Shown here one piece after another: positions 1 to 8,903 of a DNA stretch of 64,000 nt. The stretch lies in the NCBI RefSeq assembly GCF_003668575.1, contig NZ_RCVZ01000010.1:18279-82278 (forward strand), given 5' to 3'. Positions within the stretch are counted from its first letter, which is position 1. Every line of letters begins with the position of its first letter. Under the pieces are notes generated by a model, which was given only the letters and a program-made list of their open reading frames with translations, was not told the origin of the DNA and did no database searches. Both the position numbers and the translations under genes were made by a program. The DNA is from Falsibacillus albus (GTDB taxonomy: Bacteria; Bacillota; Bacilli; Bacillales; DSM-25281).

Positions 1-179
1 TATTTGATAGAAAAACAGAATTTTGTCGATTAAATCTATTTTTTTATGTCATTCTATGGGACGGATCACTGTTTATTTTCTTGAATTTTCCAAAAAGTCA
101 TGTAACAATTAATTATCATCTAAAAAATTTAGCGGAGATAATTTATGACCATTCTTAATGTTAAGGAGGAATTTTAATT

Positions 180-1022
180 GTGAAAAAGCATTACTCAGTG
201 ATAACAGGATCTGGCAAAGAAACGAACATTTTTTTGCCAGGTACTGGCTGGGCAGGCGACTTTGGCCGGCCTATTGCTGAATCATTTAATGAGAGGTTTT
301 CCACACATATGATCGACCTTCCAGGAATTGGCCGCAGTGAAGGACTGGAAGGCATTGTTACACTGGAGGATGCTGCGAATTGGCTCCATGCCTATATAAA
401 TGATAATAGCATCAGAAAAGTTAACATTATTGGCCACTCGCTCGGAGGCATCATTGGCATGGCCTATGCTCAATATTATCCAGAAAAAGTCAATAGTATT
501 GTCTTGTTGGATATCGGCTTTGCAAAAATTGATCGTTTTCCCGTGAGCATGATGGGGCCATCCGCCTATCTTCTCCCTATAATAAGTGTTCTACATAAAT
601 GGTTTGGACAAAAAGTTTTAGGGACAGATACTACGAATGATGACAAGATTAAACCTGAGGCTACAGAAGAGAAAATCGTTTCTGCCCTCCACTCGTACGG
701 ACTGGAGGATAGTCCTTTTATGCGTACGGCCATTCGAAATCAACAATCCACCTCTTTGGAAGGGATCAGCCTGCTCCTGGCAGCATATCGAAGCAACTTG
801 CCGCTCATCGTAAAGAATTTGAAGATGCCCTGCCTCTTACTTTACGGCAACCGAAACGGTAAGCATCCTAAATATCAAAAGAGAATACATAGAAAAACAG
901 AAAAACTAAAAAGTGAGAATGTATTGGTCCGGGAATTGAATGGTGAACACTACGCCCACGTTTCAGATGATCGGGCAATTGAATATATAACGGGATTTAT
1001 AGGAGGGAGTGCTTCGTTTTAA
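180..1022 (+). CDS. alpha/beta hydrolase
   Basis: This 280-residue protein has the alpha/beta hydrolase fold pattern. The nucleophile elbow GHSLGG is at residues 85-90 (Ser87), an oxyanion-side motif PGTGW lies near residue 20, and a candidate catalytic His sits in GEHYAHVSDD near the C-terminus. No signal peptide is visible, so it is probably cytoplasmic. The substrate cannot be read from sequence; esterases, lipases and small-molecule hydrolases all look like this. The start is GTG at 180, about 11 bases after an AAGGAGG box at 163-169. The upstream 179 bases hold no gene. It stands alone and ends in a terminator shared with the convergent cwlO-like gene. Confidence 0.85.
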   Translation: MKKHYSVITGSGKETNIFLPGTGWAGDFGRPIAESFNERFSTHMIDLPGIGRSEGLEGIVTLEDAANWLHAYINDNSIRKVNIIGHSLGGIIGMAYAQYYPEKVNSIVLLDIGFAKIDRFPVSMMGPSAYLLPIISVLHKWFGQKVLGTDTTNDDKIKPEATEEKIVSALHSYGLEDSPFMRTAIRNQQSTSLEGISLLLAAYRSNLPLIVKNLKMPCLLLYGNRNGKHPKYQKRIHRKTEKLKSENVLVRELNGEHYAHVSDDRAIEYITGFIGGSASF

Positions 1023-1082
1023 AAGGAAGTTTTTATTAAAAAATTTCTTGCTGGTCGTTTTTTGGCCTGCCTGAATAAAGGA

Positions 1083-1107
1083 GGGACTTGTCCACAAGAC
1101 AAGTCCC
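1083..1107. terminator. bidirectional intrinsic terminator
   Basis: A perfect 10-bp stem (1083-1092 with 1098-1107) encloses a 5-base loop between two convergent genes. It is followed by TTT on the plus strand and by a weak T-rich stretch on the minus strand. Confidence 0.7.
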
Positions 1108-1122
1108 TTTGTATCAAAATTT

Positions 1123-2451
1123 CTATTCTACAATCCTTCGTACTATACCGTTAAAGGTTGCCTGCCAGTACGGGTTGCTCATGGAATCGATGGAAACGCC
1201 ATCCGAACTGTTATCATCAAGGAATTTTCCGTTTCCTAAGTAAATGCCGACATGTCCATTTGTTTTATACGTATCGAAGAAGACCAAGTCCCCTCTTTTC
1301 ATGGATGAAGCACTTACTGGTTTCCCCAGTCTGACAAGTGTGTTTGTCGATGTGGATGTGATTCCGCCTAAATCGACACCTGCTTGATCGTATGCCCAGC
1401 GAACAAAAGAAGAGCAGTCAAATGAACGGTTGGCAATATCCGTACTGTTTCTTCCGCCTCCCCAGTTGTAAGGAGAATGTCCTACAAGCGCAGAGCCTGC
1501 GCTTATAGCTGTTTCAATTGCACCCGAACCCTTTTTGATTGTATTGCCTGCTGGAATTGGAGCCGTGTAATGGGAAATGCTTTCATGGCTGGAATTCGAG
1601 CTCGAATTCGAGCTGGAATCATTGGAATGGCTTGTTTTGGCAATCCGTGCTGCCTCCGCTCTTTTTCTCGCCAATTCAGCCTGTCTCTTTTCTTCTGCTA
1701 AAACCTCTTTTTCCTGCTTGGACAAATTGGCCGACTGATTCTGTAAATCTGCCAAGTCTGTAGAAGTTTGATCCTGCTGTTCTTTTATCTTCTTCATAAT
1801 GGCTTCCTTTTCGGCCATTTCATATTTCAACTGAATTTTCATATCTTCAATTTTCTTCTTGTCTTCCTGCAATTGATTCATTTTATCGACAAGCTTTTGT
1901 TCAGACTCTTGCAGCTGTTCTTTATCCTTTTTCTGTTCCTCGAGCAAATTATGATCGGCATTTACGACAGTCGAAACAGCCAATGCACGATCGATGAAAT
2001 CACCGAAGCTTTCAGACCCCATCAGAACATCCAAATAGCCGACAGAACTGCCGTTGACTTGCATCGACCGCGCCCTTTTCTTCAAGATGTCATTTCGTTC
2101 TGCGATCCGTTTTTTTGTATCGGAGATTTTCTGTTTCAATTCATCCATTTCTTTATTTGTGTCCGAAATCTTTTGTGTCAAATCGTCCATTTTTTGATTT
2201 GTTTGATTTACCTTCGAGGTAATTGAGTCCATAGCCTCCTTCATGCTAGCAGCATCTGCCTGCAGTTCGGAAAGCTCATTCTGTTTGTCGCTCATTTGTG
2301 ATTGGACTTTGGTTTGCTGGCTATGTATTTCTTGCTTTTTGCTATGTAAATCTTCTGCAAATGCCGGATTAGTATATGAAAATAGTAAACTACTAATACC
2401 AATGACAGATAATACATTGTATGCGATATTTTTCTTATGTTTTACCATCAT
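1123..2451 (-). CDS. cwlO: CwlO-type secreted D,L-endopeptidase (coiled coil plus NlpC/P60)
   Basis: The 442-residue protein starts with a signal peptide (cleavage probably after AFA near residue 32). A long coiled coil follows to about residue 265, then a Ser/Asn/His-rich linker around 270-295, then a C-terminal NlpC/P60 domain with catalytic Cys346 (FDCSSF) and His400 (GHVGIYLG). Order and length match B. subtilis CwlO, which cuts D-Glu-DAP bonds in peptidoglycan during elongation and depends on FtsEX through its coiled coil. The start is ATG at 2451 behind AAGGGGA; a second ATG follows directly. The leader of about 75 bases and the promoter are listed separately. The alternative is another CwlO-like paralogue, since Bacillaceae often have several. 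Confidence 0.85.
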   Translation of the reverse strand: MMVKHKKNIAYNVLSVIGISSLLFSYTNPAFAEDLHSKKQEIHSQQTKVQSQMSDKQNELSELQADAASMKEAMDSITSKVNQTNQKMDDLTQKISDTNKEMDELKQKISDTKKRIAERNDILKKRARSMQVNGSSVGYLDVLMGSESFGDFIDRALAVSTVVNADHNLLEEQKKDKEQLQESEQKLVDKMNQLQEDKKKIEDMKIQLKYEMAEKEAIMKKIKEQQDQTSTDLADLQNQSANLSKQEKEVLAEEKRQAELARKRAEAARIAKTSHSNDSSSNSSSNSSHESISHYTAPIPAGNTIKKGSGAIETAISAGSALVGHSPYNWGGGRNSTDIANRSFDCSSFVRWAYDQAGVDLGGITSTSTNTLVRLGKPVSASSMKRGDLVFFDTYKTNGHVGIYLGNGKFLDDNSSDGVSIDSMSNPYWQATFNGIVRRIVE

Positions 2452-2536
2452 TTTCCCCTTAATTGCTGTTTATTTCGTTTATATTGAAACGATTCTATTT
2501 GGATAGGATAACATTTAAAACTTCCTGCCCAAGCAC

Positions 2537-2563
2537 ATTATACCATCCACCATTCGACAGCAA
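2537..2563 (-). promoter_or_regulatory. candidate sigma-A promoter of the cwlO-like gene
   Basis: Reading the minus strand, a perfect TATAAT (plus 2537-2542) lies 15 bases from TTGCTG (plus 2558-2563). The spacer is short, so the -35 is uncertain. The -10 is 86 bases upstream of the start codon. Confidence 0.4.
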
Positions 2564-2616
2564 CGGTTAAATATCTTTACATTTATATTGCAGAAATATG
2601 ACAAGGATACAGAAAG

Positions 2617-2657
2617 GGTGACAGGCACCATCCAGAATATGGATGGTGCCTGTCATC
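2617..2657. repeat. 41-bp hairpin repeat, copy 1
   Basis: Arms are GGTGACAGGCACCATCC (2617-2633) and its complement (2641-2657) around loop AGAATAT. One base at 2656 is T instead of C, leaving a G-U pair on one strand. The repeat directly abuts the stop codon of the permease gene (2658-2660), so it probably acts as its 3' hairpin. Confidence 0.95.
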
Positions 2658-5600
2658 CTATTTCACCTCTACAAGGATGTTTCCAGCGAGGTAGCCATAG
2701 TGGACCAAGAGGTATAGTCGTTCGGTATTTTTCGGTATTTGATAAGTGATCAGGACTTTTGCCTTTCCTCCGCCAGGCAATAGATTGTGTCCGTACCAAT
2801 TTTGATCTTCGAGAACTTTCAAATCCTCAACGTAATAATGATTTCCATTCCCATCTATTAATTCATAGGAAGATGGTTTAAATACCATTTTGCCAACAGC
2901 ACCTGGATCCCGGTCCATTCCGACCGGAATCGAAATATAAGTCATACCTTGTTTTGGATGAGGCAGGGCTTTAGGGGTTCCGCTTATACCCTCGAAGGAG
3001 TAATTGTCCCCATAATTGTGGATGACTTCACCTAATTTTATTGTTCTCCATGCACTATCGATCAACTTGTTTAACTCAGATGGATTTCCACCAGTCTGCT
3101 CATTATCCTTTCCTTTAGATTTGTTCTGGATCTTTGCATCCGCCGGGACGCTTCTATGGACCTTCCCTATTGTTCCTTCCTCTTCAGCAGGGGCATGAAC
3201 GGCATTGTTTGCTTTTTTTACCTGTGGTACGGCGGTGGCCATCAATGCAACAATGCCCATAAACAGGAGCAGCCCGACTGCACCGAACACATATTTGAAT
3301 CGTTTTTCCGTTTGCTTCGAGTTTTCAAAGCCCCCTTGCATTCCTTGGTAAGGCATTATTTTCACCGCTTTTTCAGCAGGTATGAGGGCACCGAGAATCC
3401 CTATTACGATCGGGATCATTAAGGTGACAAAGAAAAATGGCATATGTTCATACGGAATTTGCGTATACATTTTCCAAATGATCATCATGGAAAGCAGAAA
3501 CCCTAGGATGCCTGCAAGGATGCCGCTGATGGCGCCTTCGAGCAAAACAAGTCCCCGGATATGACGGTTGTGCCACCCCACAGCCTTTAACAATGCAATC
3601 TCAGGTTGCCGCTCTGAAATGTTCTGCCAGATGATTTCTGCAGTGGTCAATATAGCAATCAAAATCGCCACGCCCATGGCAATATAATGCATCGGACCAA
3701 TTTCCATGGCGACATATTGCCCAAGCCAAGTCGTAAACATAATTCCTTTCAGTCTGAAGGTGATAAACAGGAAGAAAATGAGCAAGCTTGTCGGCAGCGC
3801 AATGGCAATGATGGAGAGACTGCTTCTTTTCCACTTTGAAAAAAGAAAGTTCACACCCATAGTGAAAAAGGATTCGGTAATGATAAAACGCCTTGAAACG
3901 TTGGCAGCTTCACCTGTCCTCATCGCCTCATATGGCTTAATTCTTCGAACCAGTAAACCAGGAATAATCGAACCAAGCCAATAAATCGCAAGTCCGAACA
4001 CACCGATCATAAAAACCCTTAAATGCGAAGTCTCAACATGATGGGATAGGAAAATGAATCCGAGGATGAGCCAGCTGATGATAGAGACGAACAGACCAAT
4101 GATGGTCGACTCCAGGAAAATCAAATACGACAGCTGAGATGGACGCCACCCAAGGGAAAGCAACACGGCGAATTCCTTTTGCCGTGCATACATCATGATC
4201 AAGTTAGAAGAAAATACATAAACAATCGCGACCAAAATCACACTTCCGATAACACCTGATAGCCCCAGCTTTGATTCTTTGAATATGGAAATAGATGAGC
4301 CGGTTTTTATCCAAGGCTGCTGTACCCAGCCGATCGATTTCTTTCCATCGATTCCGGGGATATGCGTCAAAGCAGGCTGCGGTGAGGACCCTAATGTAAT
4401 ATCGGTTATCAAACCCGTTTGATCCTCAGTATTTTTTGCCACTTTTTCCAGCTTTGCTTGGGTCCCTTTCGTTAGTGCATCCACCCCTTTGACTTTGATG
4501 CGGATGGCAGAAATCGGTTTGTCGCCTAATATATCAGCGGCCGCTTCGATCGTAGTCAGCATAAGGGGCGGCTTCGTCAAAAATCCATATGGGCTGTTCA
4601 GCGGCTTCAAGTCAATTGGCGGGTTGACCGGCTTATTATTTTCATCCAGCACGAGCTGGGCTTTGGATGGGAAATAGGTTTCCATCGGCAGCTCTGTCAA
4701 CGGATCCTTTGAGATCTGTAATTTTTGTGGGTCGAATAACCCGACGTAATGATATTGCAGGCGCGCCCAATCGTTGCTGTTCGGGCCATATAATGAAACC
4801 GGACGGTACGATTGTTTATCGCCCAATAGTGAGTTTTCGGGAACGGTATAGGGCTGGATTTCATATGCGAATGGCCATCTTTTTGAAAATGGGCTCGTCA
4901 CAGGCTGATATTTTACTGGAGAAGGCTTGAACATGAGCCATGAACTCAAATTGCCTGATCCATTGTCAACAAAACCATTATCCCAAATGGTTTGAATCAT
5001 TTTTTCATGCGCCTGTTCCGTTGTGAATGTATAGGATTGATGATCAAGACCTTTTTGTTTCTGTAAAAACGATTCTCCGCCATTGTTTTTGACCATTTCC
5101 ATTGTCTGTGCCTGTTGATCTGCTGTAAATGGGAGGTCCAAGCGTTCAATTTCAAACGTATAGGATCCGTCTACAAATTCCTTATCACTCATGATGATCG
5201 GGATACTATGGTCGATCAGACCATCACCTATATCTGATTGCTGGACCTGATCTTCATCATTGAAATAACGGCTGTTATTTCCTTTTTTGATGGCACTGCT
5301 CAATCCAACAAGCTTTTCTTCTGCTTCCGGATCAATTCCTGCCAGCATGACATCCGATCCATAAGACAGTTCTCCATCAAATTGAGCGGTGCCGTATTCT
5401 TTTCCAAGCCCCACCGGCCGCCATCCTCCGACCGTGAAGTAGGTTTCCCCTGTATCTTTAGTGATGGAAGCACCATTGTTCGTTTTGTCGGTCATTTTCA
5501 ATCGGTAGACGCCCGGCTCTTTGATATTCAATTTTTTCAAAACGATATTATTATTGACATACCCAAGCATGGCGATCGGTGCTGCGACATCGATATCTCC

Positions 5601-5894
5601 CATGGATTTGATCGTTTCATATTGATCCATCGTGATTCCGCCAGCCAGACCCGATAAGTAATTCGGCTCAAAAAGGTTTTTATCCTCGGTCACACTCCTG
5701 CTTCCAGGCGGCCTGACGACGATGTGGTATGATGATTTCCATCTTTTTTGAAGTTCATCGACGATTGTGCCGTTATTCGATTGTGTCACCCCGACCAAAT
5801 AGCTCAGTCCGGTGCTGACAATCAACGCTCCGACCAAAAGAAGGATAAAACGTTCCTTGTTCCTCCACCAATTTTGCCAAATAAAGCGGAGCAT
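2658..5894 (-). CDS. giant FtsX-family ABC transporter permease (paralogue 1)
   Basis: This 1078-residue membrane protein has one N-terminal membrane segment (about 16-36), a very large extracytoplasmic region to about residue 540, then two blocks of membrane helices. Each block holds an FtsX-like core: EFAVLLSLGW near 575 and EIALLKAVGW near 790. A last helix near 885 leads to an external C-terminal domain with beta-rich character resembling DUF4352-type folds. The first ATG overlaps the ATPase stop codon (TAATG), so the pair is translationally coupled. MacB/LolCDE-like systems move lipids, lipoproteins or peptides by mechanotransmission; substrate unknown. It is a close paralogue of the permease at 8904-12146 and is related to the one at 51589-54135. 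Confidence 0.85.
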   Translation of the reverse strand: MLRFIWQNWWRNKERFILLLVGALIVSTGLSYLVGVTQSNNGTIVDELQKRWKSSYHIVVRPPGSRSVTEDKNLFEPNYLSGLAGGITMDQYETIKSMGDIDVAAPIAMLGYVNNNIVLKKLNIKEPGVYRLKMTDKTNNGASITKDTGETYFTVGGWRPVGLGKEYGTAQFDGELSYGSDVMLAGIDPEAEEKLVGLSSAIKKGNNSRYFNDEDQVQQSDIGDGLIDHSIPIIMSDKEFVDGSYTFEIERLDLPFTADQQAQTMEMVKNNGGESFLQKQKGLDHQSYTFTTEQAHEKMIQTIWDNGFVDNGSGNLSSWLMFKPSPVKYQPVTSPFSKRWPFAYEIQPYTVPENSLLGDKQSYRPVSLYGPNSNDWARLQYHYVGLFDPQKLQISKDPLTELPMETYFPSKAQLVLDENNKPVNPPIDLKPLNSPYGFLTKPPLMLTTIEAAADILGDKPISAIRIKVKGVDALTKGTQAKLEKVAKNTEDQTGLITDITLGSSPQPALTHIPGIDGKKSIGWVQQPWIKTGSSISIFKESKLGLSGVIGSVILVAIVYVFSSNLIMMYARQKEFAVLLSLGWRPSQLSYLIFLESTIIGLFVSIISWLILGFIFLSHHVETSHLRVFMIGVFGLAIYWLGSIIPGLLVRRIKPYEAMRTGEAANVSRRFIITESFFTMGVNFLFSKWKRSSLSIIAIALPTSLLIFFLFITFRLKGIMFTTWLGQYVAMEIGPMHYIAMGVAILIAILTTAEIIWQNISERQPEIALLKAVGWHNRHIRGLVLLEGAISGILAGILGFLLSMMIIWKMYTQIPYEHMPFFFVTLMIPIVIGILGALIPAEKAVKIMPYQGMQGGFENSKQTEKRFKYVFGAVGLLLFMGIVALMATAVPQVKKANNAVHAPAEEEGTIGKVHRSVPADAKIQNKSKGKDNEQTGGNPSELNKLIDSAWRTIKLGEVIHNYGDNYSFEGISGTPKALPHPKQGMTYISIPVGMDRDPGAVGKMVFKPSSYELIDGNGNHYYVEDLKVLEDQNWYGHNLLPGGGKAKVLITYQIPKNTERLYLLVHYGYLAGNILVEVK

Positions 5895-6583
5895 TATCGT
5901 TCACCTGCAGCATCCGAAATGATTTCGCCATCCTTCATTTCGATGATGCGATCTGCACGTCCAGCAAGAAGTGGGTCATGTGTAACAAATATGACACCGC
6001 AGCCTTTCTCTTTATTAAGCTGTGAGACTAATTGAAAAATGACTTCCCCTGTTTCTGAATCCAGGTTCCCGGTTGGTTCATCCGCCAATAGCCAGTGCGG
6101 TTCATGAATCAACGCCCTGGCTATTGCCACCCGCTGCTGCTGTCCGCCGGATAGCTGGGATGGGAGGGAATTCAGCTTATCTTTCAATCCTACCTGCTCA
6201 AGCAATTGCAATGCACGCTCTTTTTTATTGTAGGGAACACGTCTCGAAAATAGCGGCACCATCACATTTTCAAGTGCAGTCAAGGTCGGAAGCAAGTGAA
6301 ATTGCTGAAAAATAAATCCTATATTTTCAAAGCGAAAGTCAGCAATTTCATTCACTTTCATCTTGGAGACGCTTTGTTCGCCATACAAGATTTCGCCATT
6401 GGTCGGTCGATCCAGCGTTCCCAATAAACTGAGCAATGTCGACTTTCCTGATCCGGAAGGACCCACAACAGCAACAAATTCCCCTTTTTTCAACTTTAGG
6501 TTTACTTGATGCAGTGCATTCGTTGTAATTCCATCCCCCGTGAATTGTTTTTCAACTTCCATGCATTGAATCGAATGTTCCAT
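5894..6583 (-). CDS. LolD/MacB-type ABC transporter ATP-binding protein
   Basis: The 229-residue ATPase has Walker A GPSGSGKST (41-49), Q-loop near 93, signature LSGGQQQR (144-151) and Walker B with DEPTGNLDS (168-176). The TGNLDS ending is typical of the LolD/MacB/FtsE subgroup, which pairs with FtsX-type permeases. Here the partner is the giant permease whose start overlaps its stop by one base. It is cytoplasmic and energises the complex at the membrane. It is strikingly similar to the ATPase at 12143-12835, showing duplication of the whole two-gene unit. Confidence 0.9.
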   Translation of the reverse strand: MEHSIQCMEVEKQFTGDGITTNALHQVNLKLKKGEFVAVVGPSGSGKSTLLSLLGTLDRPTNGEILYGEQSVSKMKVNEIADFRFENIGFIFQQFHLLPTLTALENVMVPLFSRRVPYNKKERALQLLEQVGLKDKLNSLPSQLSGGQQQRVAIARALIHEPHWLLADEPTGNLDSETGEVIFQLVSQLNKEKGCGVIFVTHDPLLAGRADRIIEMKDGEIISDAAGER

Positions 6584-6892
6584 TGGATCCCCCTTAAGAT
6601 TCCCCCTGTCAAAGGTGTCGGTTGGAAACTGGCTGCTCCACTCTCCATCATGAGGAGTTATGAGACTGTCTCCTCTCAGGACAGTGATATACTAGTTAAC
6701 AGAGTTTATTATTTAGAAAATTTTGTATATTAATAATATAACAAAAGAAAATTTTGGAAGATAGTGCGGATTCAAATCAGGGATGATAAAAAGTAAAAAT
6801 CGAGGTGAAACAAGAATAATCTCATATATGCGAGGAGGAGCATGTAGCACTTGCCAAAAAAGCCGAACCAAAAAGGTTTGACTTTTTTCAAG
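6584..6892 (-). other. 309-bp intergenic leader region
   Basis: No convincing gene is present. For the minus-strand ABC operon it holds a 6-bp stem (6665-6670 with 6680-6685) in the presumed leader, and beside it an imperfect dyad around ACTAGT (6685-6701) that could be an operator. An AT-rich box TAATATAACAAA at 6734-6745 recurs at 12875-12886 in front of the paralogous operon, though at a different distance. The terminator of the S51 peptidase gene fills the right end. Confidence 0.4.
6856..6888 (-). terminator. intrinsic terminator of the S51 peptidase gene
   Basis: On the minus strand, CTTTTTT/AAAAAAG arms and an inner AACC/GGTT stem with one mismatch enclose a 5-base loop. A run of six T follows on the minus strand. 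It begins 4 bases after the stop codon. Confidence 0.7.
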
Positions 6893-7594
6893 CTAGGAAT
6901 CTCCTAAATAAATCGGTTTAATAGGTTCCTCTATGACATTGGCATTTTCAGTGGACATCCGGTAAGCAAGTGCATTGGGACGTGAGCTGACGACCTTGAA
7001 TAAGTTTTCTTCAATAAAATGCAGCGCCGCACCATCATCTGCGGCATAGCCCGGTCTGAGCTTCTCCGATTGGATTAAATCATGATAGGCGGGTCTTCTC
7101 TCCGTTTCGCCATCGAAATGTGGGCAGTTGCTCCCCTTCAATAAGCCTAAGCCTGTGATCGGCTCAAGTCCATTGCCGAAAGAATCCGTTACGCCCTCCT
7201 CAAACCAGCACAATGAGCCAGCACTGATCCCAGCGAGAATGATTCCTTGTTCCCATGCTTTCTTCATGATTCCATCTAGCCCCCATTCCTTCCAAAGGAC
7301 CAAGAGATTTTTGGTATTTCCGCCACCTACATACATAATGTCCTTTTCCAGTACGAAGCTTTCCAAATCACGGGTTGGCGGCTTGAATAATGACAAATGG
7401 GATGGGCTGCATTGGTGTTGGCTAAAAAAATCGTAGAATCTCTGAATATAACTGTCTGCATCCCCGCTGGCCGTTGGCACAAAACAGATTTTCGGCTTCT
7501 CTTTCCCAGCTTGCTTTAATATGTATTTATCCAGTAGCGGATTGTCCGGCTCCATTGAAAAACCTCCCCCGCCAAGTGCAATGATCTGCTTCAT
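6893..7594 (-). CDS. peptidase S51 family protein (dipeptidase E-like)
   Basis: The 233-residue protein carries a nucleophile motif AGISAGS (Ser124) preceded by YVGGGNT (89-94), the hallmark of peptidase S51 (dipeptidase E, cyanophycinase relatives). It probably hydrolyses Asp-containing dipeptides or a similar substrate in the cytoplasm. The start is ATG at 7594 with an AAAGAGG box 7 bases upstream. A longer frame to 7642 begins inside a hairpin repeat (MVPVT...) and is an artefact. B. subtilis YgaJ is the nearest family member I can name. The gene lies between the ABC operon and the PAP2 gene on the same strand, with no evidence of functional linkage. Confidence 0.85.
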   Translation of the reverse strand: MKQIIALGGGGFSMEPDNPLLDKYILKQAGKEKPKICFVPTASGDADSYIQRFYDFFSQHQCSPSHLSLFKPPTRDLESFVLEKDIMYVGGGNTKNLLVLWKEWGLDGIMKKAWEQGIILAGISAGSLCWFEEGVTDSFGNGLEPITGLGLLKGSNCPHFDGETERRPAYHDLIQSEKLRPGYAADDGAALHFIEENLFKVVSSRPNALAYRMSTENANVIEEPIKPIYLGDS

Positions 7595-7627
7595 GCGCAA
7601 ACCTCTTTCATAAGTGGGTAATGAATG

Positions 7628-7668
7628 GGTGACAGGCACCATCCAGAAAATGGATGGTGCCTGTCACC
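7628..7668. repeat. 41-bp hairpin repeat, copy 2
   Basis: Perfect 17-bp arms around loop AGAAAAT. It lies 10 bases past the PAP2 stop codon and 33 bases before the S51 peptidase start, on the minus strand. Confidence 0.95.
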
Positions 7669-7678
7669 TTGATGAACC

Positions 7679-8329
7679 TTAATTGGCATGCTGACGCTGC
7701 TCAAGCGGCCTGAGAGTCGATATGAGAATGGTTACTAGCAGCGTAGCTCCACCTGCGAGGAATCCGCCGATAACATCCGTTGGGAAATGCACTCCCAAGT
7801 AGATGCGGCTCATGCCTATCAGAAAAATGAGTATAGATGTAACGGTCCAGATAAGCCTTGTACTTTTTCCCTTTTGCTTGAAATGGTTCGCAGCAAGGTA
7901 CCCCAGAAAACCGTAAAAGGCGATGGAATTCATGGAGTGCCCGCTTGGAAAGCTGTAGTAGCCAGCATCAACCATGTGTTTGAGCGTCGGCCTTGGAAAT
8001 GCGTAGACCGTCTTCAAAAACCTGTTGAAAAGTCGTACAACCATTAAATTATATATAAGAAGTAAAGCGATCCATGGTTTTCTTTTTATTATTAAATATA
8101 TCGCCAAAATCCCTGTTAAAGGAAAGGAAACATATCCAGAACCAAGCCTTGTGATCCCAATGAAAATGCTGCTTCCAAACTGATTCAACGAATCATACAA
8201 ATACCCTTGAATCCCGTTGCTGACTGATAATACATAAGGGTTGTGATAATTCCAGGCAAGGAGGAAAAACAACAGCAGGAGTAATATTGCACCTCCAGCA
8301 GAAGTTGCCCGCTTTTTAGCAATCGACAT
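7679..8329 (-). CDS. PAP2-family membrane phosphatase
   Basis: The 216-residue membrane protein shows all three PAP2 motifs: K106-x5-RP (112-113), PSGH (128-131) and SRxYLGVHFPTD (174-185) with catalytic His131 and His181. Several hydrophobic helices flank them, starting at 12-25. Members dephosphorylate lipid phosphates such as undecaprenyl pyrophosphate (BcrC-like) or phosphatidylglycerol phosphate at the outer membrane face; which one applies cannot be decided here. The start is ATG at 8329 behind AAAGGAGG. The longer frame to 8425 is read through a hairpin repeat and is rejected. The gene is flanked by repeat copies 2 and 3. Confidence 0.9.
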   Translation of the reverse strand: MSIAKKRATSAGGAILLLLLFFLLAWNYHNPYVLSVSNGIQGYLYDSLNQFGSSIFIGITRLGSGYVSFPLTGILAIYLIIKRKPWIALLLIYNLMVVRLFNRFLKTVYAFPRPTLKHMVDAGYYSFPSGHSMNSIAFYGFLGYLAANHFKQKGKSTRLIWTVTSILIFLIGMSRIYLGVHFPTDVIGGFLAGGATLLVTILISTLRPLEQRQHAN

Positions 8330-8352
8330 TTTGAACCTCCTTTCTGTGAATG

Positions 8353-8393
8353 GGTGACAGGCACCATCCAGAATATGGATGGTGCCTGTCACC
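8353..8393. repeat. 41-bp hairpin repeat, copy 3
   Basis: Perfect 17-bp arms around loop AGAATAT, identical in loop to copies 1 and 10. It lies 12 bases after the stop codon of the VOC gene and 23 bases upstream of the PAP2 start. Confidence 0.95.
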
Positions 8394-8405
8394 CTAAAAT
8401 GGTGT

Positions 8406-8792
8406 CTAATGCACACTCCAAACATCGAAGAGGTTGCCGTCGAGGTCGGAGAAGACGAAGTTATTGCCTGGGTGGCCCCTGTCTTCGATTTTCCTTACAT
8501 CAACGCCTGCCTTAAGCAGTTCGTTGTGAAGATTTTTCAATTCATCAAATCCGTTCACTTCAAAAGTAAGCGAAAAATGCTCCTGCCCTTTGGCATCGAT
8601 AAAATTCGCCTGTTGACCGCCCATCGCTTTCACAAGGAAAAAGCTTTGCCCGGCAAAATCCACAATTGCTTTGTCTTCATCAAGATAATTTTCAACGGCT
8701 CCCAGCTTTTCCTGGTACCAGCTAGAAGATCTCCTTGGATCTTTGACTGGTATATAAGTAGTGCCTACCCTGTTTATGTTGGTTCGAATCAT
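8406..8792 (-). CDS. VOC (glyoxalase/bleomycin-resistance fold) protein
   Basis: A 128-residue protein with the paired beta-alpha-beta-beta-beta arrangement of the vicinal oxygen chelate superfamily. The N-terminal half has a SSSWYQEKLGA helix (22-32) and the C-terminal half ends in the typical FSDLDGNLFDVWSVH strand, which supplies a metal-binding acid in many members. The substrate cannot be inferred. The start is ATG at 8792 with an AAGGGG box about 9 bases upstream. It is one of three VOC-type genes in the window, one of which (49801-50197) is broken. Confidence 0.8.
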   Translation of the reverse strand: MIRTNINRVGTTYIPVKDPRRSSSWYQEKLGAVENYLDEDKAIVDFAGQSFFLVKAMGGQQANFIDAKGQEHFSLTFEVNGFDELKNLHNELLKAGVDVRKIEDRGHPGNNFVFSDLDGNLFDVWSVH

Positions 8793-8903
8793 TTTTTTAC
8801 AACCCCTTACTCATCAAAGTATTAAAAAGTAACTGCACCGAATACGTTCCCGTTCGAATCAAAGAAATCAAAGAATCTCAATCCATCTGCAACTCTATCC
8901 CTT

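Noticed and set aside
1588..1620. Tandem GAATTC/GAGCTC sites resembling a cloning-vector polylinker
   Set aside because: They lie in frame within the Ser/Asn-rich linker of the CwlO-like protein and simply encode repeated Ser-Ser-Asn; no vector sequence flanks them.
6826..6882. Plus-strand mini-frame MRGGACSTCQK
   Set aside because: Only 17 codons, and its apparent Shine-Dalgarno lies within the frame itself; it overlaps the terminator of the S51 gene.
8185..8367. Minus-strand 60-codon frame starting MVPVTHSQ
   Set aside because: It begins in hairpin copy 3 and overlaps the PAP2 gene in another frame.
8379..8825. Plus-strand frame starting MVPVTLKW
   Set aside because: It starts in hairpin copy 3 and is antisense to the VOC gene; no ribosome binding site.
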